Origin: Hyphomonas sp. BRH_c22
Lineage (GTDB): Bacteria > Pseudomonadota > Alphaproteobacteria > Caulobacterales > Hyphomonadaceae
Length of the DNA: 62,278 nucleotides
Direction: 5' to 3'
NCBI RefSeq assembly: GCF_000961795.1
Contig: NZ_LADU01000101.1
Span: forward strand, 1-62,278
In this document: positions 36,126 through 43,365 of the stretch, in pieces
Numbering within the stretch: position 1 is the stretch's first letter
Layout of the letters: each line of letters opens with the position of its first letter
Translations under genes and position numbers: made by a program
The notes under the pieces: generated by a model
What the model saw: only the letters and a program-made list of their open reading frames with translations
Database searches by the model: none
Told to the model about the DNA's origin: nothing

Positions 36126-36368
36126 GTGGCGCGACCTACCTGTCGCCTGGGACTTGCTGGTCTGCGAATAATGCAGACAGATTCGTATTCGTCTTACAGC
36201 GTCCGCCCAACTGCCTCTCAGCACCGCGGCAGCAGCTTGGGCAGCCGAAATCGTGCAAGGAGCGACCTGTCCGGATAACCTCCCTCTTCTCGGACGCGCA
36301 ACCAGCGTTTCAACTTGAACGGCCTCATTCGATGTCTACACTAGCGCGCAGCAGCAGGGTGAAAGCAC
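36126..36368. other. Leader region of the selenium operon
   Basis: 243 bases between the IS6 remnant and selA. It contains the candidate promoter listed below and no gene that I recognise. Confidence 0.4.
36315..36342 (+). promoter_or_regulatory. Candidate housekeeping promoter of selAB
   Basis: TTGAAC, 16 bases, then TACACT, a fair match to the primary sigma-factor consensus (TTGACA / TATAAT). It would start transcription near 36349, about 20 bases before the selA GTG. Judged by eye only. Confidence 0.35.
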
Positions 36369-37760
36369 GTGGATAATCTATTGAGACAATTGCCACAGAT
36401 GCAAGCGCTCCTTGAAACAGCGCATATCGGGGCGTTACTTCGGACCTATACGCGCCCGGAGGTTACCCGGGCGCTTCGTTCGAGGCTTCAAGCCCTGCGC
36501 GGTGGCGTTCGGTCGGGGCACATGACCAGCCTCCCTGACTTCGAGAGCGAAACCTTTGCCACCAGCCTGGTCAGTTCGATCGAAGTGAGGCGTCGGCCGA
36601 ATATGCGCGCGGTTATCAATGCGACAGGCATTATCATCCATACCAATCTAGGTCGTGCCCGCCTCGCGCCTGAAGCGATAGCCGCTATGCAGGCGGTTGG
36701 GGCAAACTATTCAAACCTTGAGCTCGACCTCGATACCGGAAAGCGTGGCTCGCGCTATGCCCATGTCGAAGACCTCATCTGCGACCTGACGGGTGCTGAA
36801 GCCGCTCTCGTCGTGAACAATTGCGCTGCGGCTGTATTGCTCAGCCTGATGGTAACTGCGCAGGGCAGGAAAGTCATCGCGTCACGTGGTGAGCTGATTG
36901 AAATTGGTGGTGCTTTTCGCCTACCTGATGTCATCGAACAAAGTGGTGCGATCCTCAAGGAAGTCGGCTCTACAAACAAAACCCGTGCCTCAGACTATGA
37001 ACGTGCCATAGACAGCGAAACGGCTGTCCTCCTGAAAAGCCACACGAGTAATTTCCGCATCGTCGGATTTACGTCTGCCCCCAAGCGCGAAGACCTCGCC
37101 TTGCTTGCGCGCAATTCAAACACCATCCTCATGGAAGACCTCGGTAGTGGTGTCCTGATGGACCTTTCCACCTATGGTTTGCGCGATGAACCTGTCGTAT
37201 CTGACATCCTGAAATCTGGCGTCGATCTTGTCATGTTTTCGGGTGACAAACTGCTAGGCGGACCCCAGTCAGGTATAATTGCCGGACGCGCCGATCTTGT
37301 CGGCAGGTTGAAGTCTCACCCGCTCTGCCGGGCTGTGCGCATTGATAGGCTCTCGCTCGCGGCGCTTGAGGCGACACTCCGGCTCTACCGGGAACCTCAC
37401 GACCCTTTCCAAAGCGTGCCCGTCCTACGGGCCATCGCACAGACGGTTGGTGAGGTTCGTGCGCGAGCTGACCGACTCGCCGATGCGCTCATTGCATCAG
37501 GTCTCGAAGACGTGACCGTTGCGAAGAGCGCAGCCTATGTCGGCGGAGGGTCTCTTCCCCAGCAAGATCTGGAAAGCTATGCCGTTTGCGTATCTGCACC
37601 GCCCTATACTGCAGATGCGCTTGTCATTGCCCTACGCGCCGCCGAGACTCCAATCATCGGTCTCATCAGGGATGACCGATTCGTCATGGACGCCCGCACC
37701 CTCAATGATGAAGACCTGCCCATTGTCATGCATGCGTTTCGCGGTTTTCGCACCCGATGA
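36369..37760 (+). CDS. selA: Selenocysteine synthase
   Basis: 463 residues, the normal SelA length, from GTG 36369. It turns Ser-tRNA(Sec) into Sec-tRNA(Sec) with selenophosphate. The PLP lysine is Lys294 in VMFSGDKLLGGPQSGII, equal to Lys295 of E. coli. Other family blocks: INATGIIIHTNLGRARLAPE, NNCAAAVLL, RGELIEIGGAFRLPDV and EVGSTNKTRASDYE. A weak AGGGTGA site precedes the GTG. Its stop overlaps the selB ATG (ATGA), so the two are coupled. Together with selB and the tRNA downstream it forms the decoding part of the cassette. Confidence 0.96.
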   Translation: MDNLLRQLPQMQALLETAHIGALLRTYTRPEVTRALRSRLQALRGGVRSGHMTSLPDFESETFATSLVSSIEVRRRPNMRAVINATGIIIHTNLGRARLAPEAIAAMQAVGANYSNLELDLDTGKRGSRYAHVEDLICDLTGAEAALVVNNCAAAVLLSLMVTAQGRKVIASRGELIEIGGAFRLPDVIEQSGAILKEVGSTNKTRASDYERAIDSETAVLLKSHTSNFRIVGFTSAPKREDLALLARNSNTILMEDLGSGVLMDLSTYGLRDEPVVSDILKSGVDLVMFSGDKLLGGPQSGIIAGRADLVGRLKSHPLCRAVRIDRLSLAALEATLRLYREPHDPFQSVPVLRAIAQTVGEVRARADRLADALIASGLEDVTVAKSAAYVGGGSLPQQDLESYAVCVSAPPYTADALVIALRAAETPIIGLIRDDRFVMDARTLNDEDLPIVMHAFRGFRTR

Positions 37761-39637
37761 GGACGTGTCCCGTCATTGTGATTGGGCATGTCGATCACGG
37801 AAAAACGTCACTGGTGCGCGCGCTGACGGGTATGGAAACCGATACGCTGCCAGAGGAAAAGGCACGCGGGCTCTCCATCACGCCAGGCTTTGCTTACCGG
37901 CAGTTCGGCGAGGTCATGATCGACTTCATCGACGCTCCCGGTCATGCAGACTTCGTCCGCGCCATGGTCTCGGGCGCGTCTGGTGCCCGCGCAGCACTTC
38001 TTGTCATATCCGCAGAAGATGGCATTCAGGCGCAAACTCTGGAACACCTTCAAATTGCTGAATCCCTCGGCATCCATGAAGGCATTGTCGCCGTCACCAA
38101 ATCAGACCGGCTTTCCAGAACTGAACACGCGGTCCGCGAAGCCGAGCTGCGCATGGCGCTGTCAGGCACACGATTTTGCGACGCGGCAGTGATCTTCTGC
38201 TCGTCGACAACCAGGCAGGGGATAGACGCACTCGGGGATGCACTGGGGCAACTTGGCCTCAGGACAAACGGCGCCGAACCCTTTTTTGCTGCCTTCCTTC
38301 CTGTTGACCGCGTCTTCGTTGTGGACGGGCGCGGCACAGTTGTTACGGGCACATTGCATGGCGCATCGATCCAGGCAGATGATGCCCTTGTTCTTGCCTC
38401 CAACAGGCAATCCACAACCATCCGCTCGATACACGTGCGCGGTCAGGAATCATCTCAGGCCAATCCCGGCGAGCGCACCGCGCTGAACCTGCGAGGCATC
38501 TCCGCCATTCATGTCAAACCCGGTGACATCGTGCATGCGCTGGACGCATTCCTCCCGTCCACTCAATGTGATGTTTCAATCAGCCTTTCCCCCCGGGCCA
38601 ACCGTCCCGTCAGGCACATGCAGCAGATCCGTGTTCTGTATGGCACTGCCCATGCTGTCGCGAGCCTCCGCCTCTTTGAGGGCAAGCAACTGAACCCAGG
38701 TGAATCGGCCTTTGCCCGGCTTCGCTTCCCCGCAGACATCACCACCTTTGCCGGCCAGCGTGCAATCATCCGCAGCCTTTCGCCAGCTGAGACCATCGGC
38801 GGAGCCATAATAATCGATCCCCTGGCGGACCCGAACAAGTCCAATAAAAAGCGTCGGCTCGAGACCCTGAAAGCGGCACAGCTTGGCGACACCCCCGGGA
38901 TCGCGGCAGCTCTCGCGCGCGAACATCTGGGGATGGCAGGTATCGCAGATATCTGCCGCCTTGCACGCAGCCCTGCTGCTAAAGTCCGCACGCAATTGGG
39001 AGCGATGTTTTTGGACGTCACCGATACCCTTGTTGTAGGGACATCCACCGCTCAAAAGGTCAAAGAAAGCTATATCGAGCGCCTCCAATCCTATCACGCG
39101 ACAAACCCGCTCAAGCCATTTGCACCGCGTGTCCATATGCATGTCCCTCACACGGCGCAGGCACTGGTCGAGTTTGTCGAGGCGGTGCTCGTCTCGGAGG
39201 GAAATCTGGTTCTTTTCGGTACTGAAGCGGCCTTGCCAACTCACAATCCTCTCCATTGCCTGACAGCACAACAACAAGAACGCATGGTCAGCATGGCCCG
39301 AAAATTGAAGGAATCGGGACTTACTCCCCCTGCGCAAGATACATTCATCGCAAGCACGGACGACGCCGACCTTCTCGCCCTTCTCATTCACGAAGGGACG
39401 GCGATCCGCCTGACTAACGTCTCACTCAAGCAGTCTCTCGTGTTTCACTCCGACGCCATCGCTGCTGCGGTCAGAACACTCAAGTCCAGCTATCCGGGTC
39501 AGACCGCCTTTGCGACCGGAGAGGCTCGCGCGACCCTGAACACGACCCGCAAGTTTATCGTACCGATTCTCGAGCATCTCGATTCACAAGGCAGCACAAT
39601 TCGAATTGGTGATACTCGATATATGGCTGACATTTGA
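37757..39637 (+). CDS. selB: Selenocysteine-specific elongation factor
   Basis: 626 residues. An EF-Tu-like GTPase: P-loop GHVDHGKTS (10-18), switch II DAPGHADF (59-66), and TKSD as the guanine motif. Domains II and III carry Sec-tRNA. The C-terminal ~230 residues (from about AAQLGDTPGIAAALAREHLG) form the winged-helix domain IV that grips the SECIS hairpin on the mRNA. This full domain IV means the protein can do hairpin-dependent UGA decoding as in E. coli. The ATG overlaps the selA stop by four bases. Confidence 0.96.
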   Translation: MRTCPVIVIGHVDHGKTSLVRALTGMETDTLPEEKARGLSITPGFAYRQFGEVMIDFIDAPGHADFVRAMVSGASGARAALLVISAEDGIQAQTLEHLQIAESLGIHEGIVAVTKSDRLSRTEHAVREAELRMALSGTRFCDAAVIFCSSTTRQGIDALGDALGQLGLRTNGAEPFFAAFLPVDRVFVVDGRGTVVTGTLHGASIQADDALVLASNRQSTTIRSIHVRGQESSQANPGERTALNLRGISAIHVKPGDIVHALDAFLPSTQCDVSISLSPRANRPVRHMQQIRVLYGTAHAVASLRLFEGKQLNPGESAFARLRFPADITTFAGQRAIIRSLSPAETIGGAIIIDPLADPNKSNKKRRLETLKAAQLGDTPGIAAALAREHLGMAGIADICRLARSPAAKVRTQLGAMFLDVTDTLVVGTSTAQKVKESYIERLQSYHATNPLKPFAPRVHMHVPHTAQALVEFVEAVLVSEGNLVLFGTEAALPTHNPLHCLTAQQQERMVSMARKLKESGLTPPAQDTFIASTDDADLLALLIHEGTAIRLTNVSLKQSLVFHSDAIAAAVRTLKSSYPGQTAFATGEARATLNTTRKFIVPILEHLDSQGSTIRIGDTRYMADI

Positions 39638-39672
39638 CGGACGGCTGGTTGCCGCTACTGTCGGCTGTTCAT

Positions 39673-39767
39673 GGAGGTGACTGGAGTCTGGTGGCTTCCC
39701 TGGTCTTCAAAACCATGGACGCGTCGAGAAGACGTGTGGTGGGTTCGATTCCCATCCACCTCCGCCA
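39673..39767 (+). tRNA. selC: tRNA-Sec (anticodon UCA)
   Basis: 95 nt including an encoded CCA, the same length as E. coli selC. It has the features of a selenocysteine tRNA: anticodon TCA (39707-39709) in the loop CTTCAAA; a long acceptor arm GGAGGTG / CACCTCC followed by a T arm (GTGGG TTCGATT CCCAT); a very long variable arm with a 7-bp stem ACGCGTC / GACGTGT. The eighth acceptor pair would be A-C and the outer anticodon-stem pair C-T, so two positions deviate from perfect pairing. It begins 35 bases after the selB stop and is probably processed from the operon transcript. Confidence 0.95.
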
Positions 39768-39838
39768 GCCCCTGCGTCACCCTAGACAATACACGTCTAT
39801 CCTACCCAATGTGTTCTTAATCGATAAGGAGAGAGTCC

Positions 39839-41428
39839 ATGACGGAAACCAAACCGAGCTTCTCTCTGAAGTCTCTATCCGGCGACACCCATACGTTTCC
39901 TGGCAACGGCCCGCACCTCGTCGTTTTCGTCAAGGAAGACTGTGAAACGTGCAACACGGCCGCGCCTGTCGTAGAGGCTCTTCACAAGGCGTACGGTGAA
40001 AAGTTACGGGTTTTGATGCTGGGGCAATCCGGAGATGACAACGCTGCTCTCAAGGAACGCCATGGTCTCACGCTCCCGGTCCTCGATGACAGGTCCTGTA
40101 AGATCTCCTTCAACTGGGACATCGAGATCGTGCCTTCGGTGTTCTGGATGGATGCTCATGGCAGGGTGAAGTCGCATTTCGAGGGTTTCGTGCGTGAAGA
40201 ATGGCAAACGCTCAGCGCAGACCTGGCCCGGAGCTTAGATGTGGCTCAAGCCCAGATCGACTGGGCAAGCCTCCCGGCATGGCGTCCCGGATGCGGCTCC
40301 AAGCATCTTTATCCTGAAATTTATGACAAGTTGCGCGCAAGCGCAGAGGACAGTGCGATACAGGCGCGGCGCATTGATATTGCCCCTGCGGACGACGTGA
40401 TTGAGTTCATGTTTGATCAGGGCTTTTCCGACGGTCTGCCGCTCGTGCCACCAACGCCCGAACGGGTGCTGCGAATGCTCGAGGGCACGCGCCGCCCTGC
40501 GCAAGACCTAGTCGCCATCGTACCTCCCAATATGGGTGTAGCGACAGTGGAAAAGATTGCCATCAATGCGGTCATGGCGGGTTGCAAGCCAGAATATATG
40601 CCCGTTATCATCGCTGCACTGGAGGCTGTCTGCACCGATGCATTCAATATTCACGGCGTCACAGCCACCACGATGGGTGCGGCGCCGGTGATTGTCGTCA
40701 ATGGTCCGATCCGTGACCAAATCGGCATGAATAAGGGACTGGGTGCGCTCGGATCTGGCAACCGCGCCAACGCGACAATCGGCCGTGCCTTGCGCCTCAT
40801 CGTTGGCAATGTGGGCGGCGGAAAACCCGGTGGTGTCGAGCGCTCTACGCTTGGCAATCCGATGAAATATACGATGTGTTTCGCGGAAAACGAAGAACGC
40901 TCTCCGTGGCCGCCGCTTCACGTTGAGCGCGGTTTCAAGAAGGAGGATTCGGTCGTCACGGTCTTTGCCATGACTGGCGGCCCAGTCCATATCGTTGACC
41001 AGGAATCGCGCAAGCCCGAACAGGTCGCCGGGTCTATCGGGTTGGGACTGGAAGGCGTGTTTCTGCCTAAATTGAGAAACCTGCCAGTAGACGCGCTTCT
41101 CGTTGTCTGCCCGGAGCACATCGACACGCTCATGAGTGAAGGAGATTACAGCAAGGATCGACTGCGAGCCCGGATACAGGCTGTGACCCGGCGCCCCTTG
41201 AGCGAAATGGTTGCCGACGACATGTCCGGCGCAGGCATCCCCATGGCAACCGCCGAAAAAATGGGCGCGGGGAAGCTCGGGACTGAAGTACCGAAATTCG
41301 CTGGCCCGGAATATATCCACATTGTCGTAGCAGGATCTGATGCAGGCAAGTTCAGTTCTGCTTTCCATGGCTGGGCGACCGGCGAAATCGGTTCGCAATC
41401 GGTGTCGCGCAAGATCGATTTAGGCTAG
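39839..41428 (+). CDS. Thioredoxin-domain protein of the UGSC selenoprotein locus
   Basis: 529 residues after a strong AAGGAGAG site. Residues 1-140 are a thioredoxin-like/TlpA fold: HLVVFVKEDCETCNTAAPVV gives a CxxC pair, Cys35/Cys38, and VPSVFWMD supplies the cis-Pro region. Residues ~141-160 contain a conserved-looking Cys motif PGCGSKH (Cys151). The remaining ~350 residues (FSDGLPLVPPTPERV, MAGCKPEYMPVIIAALEAV, NVGGGKPGG) form one large soluble domain whose function I do not know. No signal peptide, so cytoplasmic. Placed between tRNA(Sec) and the selenoprotein gene, 57 bases ahead of it, it is the likely electron donor or enzymatic partner. Confidence 0.75.
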   Translation: MTETKPSFSLKSLSGDTHTFPGNGPHLVVFVKEDCETCNTAAPVVEALHKAYGEKLRVLMLGQSGDDNAALKERHGLTLPVLDDRSCKISFNWDIEIVPSVFWMDAHGRVKSHFEGFVREEWQTLSADLARSLDVAQAQIDWASLPAWRPGCGSKHLYPEIYDKLRASAEDSAIQARRIDIAPADDVIEFMFDQGFSDGLPLVPPTPERVLRMLEGTRRPAQDLVAIVPPNMGVATVEKIAINAVMAGCKPEYMPVIIAALEAVCTDAFNIHGVTATTMGAAPVIVVNGPIRDQIGMNKGLGALGSGNRANATIGRALRLIVGNVGGGKPGGVERSTLGNPMKYTMCFAENEERSPWPPLHVERGFKKEDSVVTVFAMTGGPVHIVDQESRKPEQVAGSIGLGLEGVFLPKLRNLPVDALLVVCPEHIDTLMSEGDYSKDRLRARIQAVTRRPLSEMVADDMSGAGIPMATAEKMGAGKLGTEVPKFAGPEYIHIVVAGSDAGKFSSAFHGWATGEIGSQSVSRKIDLG

Positions 41429-41485
41429 AGACAGAATCCCAAACGGGTATGATCAAAAGACAGGCGAGCAGAAGAAGGACGGAAA

Positions 41486-42004
41486 ATGACGACAATTCTT
41501 GATCCCACTGACGAGCGAAAGCCGGTCGCGCGTCAGATCACGCCGAGAACCGGGGGGCTCACAGGCACGGTCGGCCTGCTCGACATCCGCAAGCCCCGCG
41601 GCAATGTCTTGCTTGATGAGCTTGAGCGCCAACTTACGGCCGCGATACCCGGCATTAAGGTGAAGCGCTATTCGAAGCCGACCTTCACCAAGCCGTGTCC
41701 AGATGACCTGCGTCGCGAAATTGCATGCGACGTGGACTATGTCGTCGAAGCGCTGGCCGATTGAGGTTCCTGTACGACGTGCAGTCTGCACGACACAGTC
41801 TGGTTTGAAATCCAGGGAATCCCATCGGTCTCCATCGCATCGTCCGAGTTCGAGGAAGCCGCCAATTTTCAGCGCAGTGCTCTTGGCATGGAAGGCGCTC
41901 GCTATGTCCTCGTCCCACATCCTATCCAGGATGCCACGGATGATGAAATGCGAACCAAAGCAAAAAATGCGCTCACCGGGATCATCGACGCGCTGACAAA
42001 GTAA
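41486..42004 (+). CDS. UGSC-family selenoprotein with in-frame UGA (Sec93)
   Basis: The frame opens at ATG 41486 behind an AGAAGGA site, meets TGA at 41762-41764 and continues open to TAA at 42002-42004. Reading the TGA as selenocysteine gives 172 residues: 92 before, Sec93, then GSCTTCSLHDTVWF and onwards to ALTGIIDALTK. The UGSC motif names this family, and the downstream part (GIPSVSIASSEFEEAANF, ARYVLVPHPI) is coherent protein sequence. Cys96 and Cys99 follow the Sec, as in redox-active selenoproteins. Its reaction is not known; with its thioredoxin-like neighbour, thiol/selenol redox chemistry is likely. Standard gene callers would truncate it at residue 92. Confidence 0.9.
41770..41798 (+). 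promoter_or_regulatory. SECIS hairpin for UGA recoding
   Basis: Directly downstream of the TGA: outer stem CTGT / ACAG (41770-41773 with 41795-41798), a small internal loop, then the perfect stem CGTGCA / TGCACG (41778-41783 with 41787-41792) closed by GTC. The apical GCAGTCTGC is nearly the same as GCAGGTCTGC in the E. coli fdhF element, with the G-U that SelB recognises. The loop centre lies about 20 nt after the TGA, inside the range known for bacterial SECIS elements. Confidence 0.8.
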
Positions 42005-42026
42005 AGACGCTGGCTGGAAGCGACAT

Positions 42027-42328
42027 TCACGCAACGCAGAAAAGTGTGTCACGTTGGGAGGGGGAGACGGGCTCAAGGAAACGGACGGGCGAGCATTCCC
42101 TCGCGCGTTCTGACCCGGGTGACCAACCTTCATAAAAAGGCCCCTTATGATCAGGGGCATCTGGGACGAGAAATTCGCGGCAAGCGGCACTGGCAACCAG
42201 TCACGAATTTCAAGCAAGACAGTTTTCAGCGCGTTATGCGCGTGCGTCGACTCGGTCCGCTCGAGAACCTCCATCAGTTCCTCCAGCCATACACTGGCCG
42301 CGTGGAGCGCTTCATCATACTGGTGCAA
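42027..42328 (-). pseudogene. DUF2267 family gene, frameshifted and truncated
   Basis: From a TTG at 42328 the minus strand reads LHQYDEALHAASVWLEELME then NALKTVLLEIRDWLPVPLAA and MPLIIRG, the standard beginning of a DUF2267 protein (a stress-associated family of unknown role). At the A5 run 42134-42138 (T5 on this strand) the frame shifts: the expected YEGWSPGSER continues in another frame and soon meets a stop. The C-terminal half is missing. The longer unshifted frame, which runs back over the selenoprotein gene, is not real. Confidence 0.7.
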
Positions 42329-42438
42329 GCCTGACTGCTACATCGCGCTATCCTGCCGCCTGGGCGGCCGCCCTCGTTACATTCCCATCATTTCGGTATT
42401 CGACCTTGTCGAGCCTAAGGTCACCGACCGCGATCAGA

Positions 42439-42454
42439 CTTGATCGGAATCAAG
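42439..42454. promoter_or_regulatory. FNR/FixK-type binding site
   Basis: CTTGATCGGAATCAAG contains a perfect TTGAT-N4-ATCAA box, the consensus for FNR, Anr and FixK. At the usual -41.5 position it would activate transcription from about 42488 rightward, leaving a ~170-base leader before the ABC gene at 42658. The sequence match is exact; the link to the ABC operon is inferred from position. Confidence 0.7.
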
Positions 42455-42657
42455 TCATTCCCTCAGCGAGTTGGCATATTGTCAAAGTTGCAATCGGAGA
42501 CCGGAAGCCTGTCGAGAGAGCGAGTTGTTTCCGTGCAGGAAAAATGTGAAATCATGCAATCTGCGAGCACGCGCGGACTGGACAGGTTCACAGGACATGC
42601 AAACCTCGCAACGAAACAGGCCGGGTCCCGGTTGTCACGCAAAGGTATTCGGCTCCC

Positions 42658-43365
42658 ATGCCCTCCACCCTCATGACGGCCAGAAACCTGACAAAGGTCT
42701 ACGATACGGGCGAAGTGAAGGTGCATGCCTTGCGCGGGGTCGATCTCGATATCAAGCAGGGTGAATTGATCGTCCTGTTAGGACCGTCGGGGAGTGGGAA
42801 GTCGACCCTGCTCAACATTCTCGGCGGGCTCGACAGTCCGACTTCTGGCGAGGTACTGTTTCAGGGAAAATCTTTGACGGGATCAAGTTCCGCAGCCCTG
42901 ACCCGGTACCGCCGTCAGCACGTCGGGTTTATCTTCCAGTTCTATAATCTTGTTCCCAGCTTGACGGCCCGTGAGAACGTCTCGCTTGTTACCGAGATCG
43001 CGGACGATCCGATCCCGGCCGACGAGGCCTTGGCGATGGTCGGCATGTCTGAGCGGATCGATCATTTTCCGGCGGAACTTTCAGGGGGCGAACAACAGCG
43101 TGTTGCGGTGGCCCGCGCGATCGCCAAACGACCTCACCTCCTGCTTTGCGATGAGCCGACCGGTGCGCTCGACAGTGCGACAGGCGTGCGCGTGCTGGAA
43201 GCGCTCGAACACGTCAATCGGACGCTCGGATCCACAACGCTCATCATCACCCACAATGTTGGTATCGGGGAGATGGCGGACCGGGTAATCCGCTTTTCGG
43301 ATGGCAGGATTGCGAGCACCGAGAACATGGGGCGTCGCCGAAAGCCTTCGGAGATTTCCTGGTGA
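42658..43365 (+). CDS. ABC transporter ATP-binding protein (MacB/LolD type), second system
   Basis: 235 residues. Walker [10 protein letters not shown] (42-50), signature LSGGEQQR (from 141) and Walker [13 protein letters not shown] (161-172). Related to, but clearly different from, the ATPase at 13795. First gene of a tightly overlapping operon with the permease and adaptor. The ribosome site before the ATG is weak, so the exact start (or Met5/Met6) is uncertain. Likely under the FNR/FixK box about 205 bases upstream. Confidence 0.93.
   Translation: MPSTLMTARNLTKVYDTGEVKVHALRGVDLDIKQGELIVLLGPSGSGKSTLLNILGGLDSPTSGEVLFQGKSLTGSSSAALTRYRRQHVGFIFQFYNLVPSLTARENVSLVTEIADDPIPADEALAMVGMSERIDHFPAELSGGEQQRVAVARAIAKRPHLLLCDEPTGALDSATGVRVLEALEHVNRTLGSTTLIITHNVGIGEMADRVIRFSDGRIASTENMGRRRKPSEISW

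Noticed and set aside
41486..41764. Short 92-residue protein ending at TGA 41762-41764
   Set aside because: The frame continues coherently to 42004 with the UGSC motif and a SECIS-like hairpin next to selA/selB/selC, so the TGA is read as Sec.
41453..42328. 291-codon open frame on the minus strand across the selenoprotein gene
   Set aside because: Only its first ~70 codons resemble a protein family (DUF2267); the rest is antisense to the selenoprotein gene, and the real continuation is in another frame.
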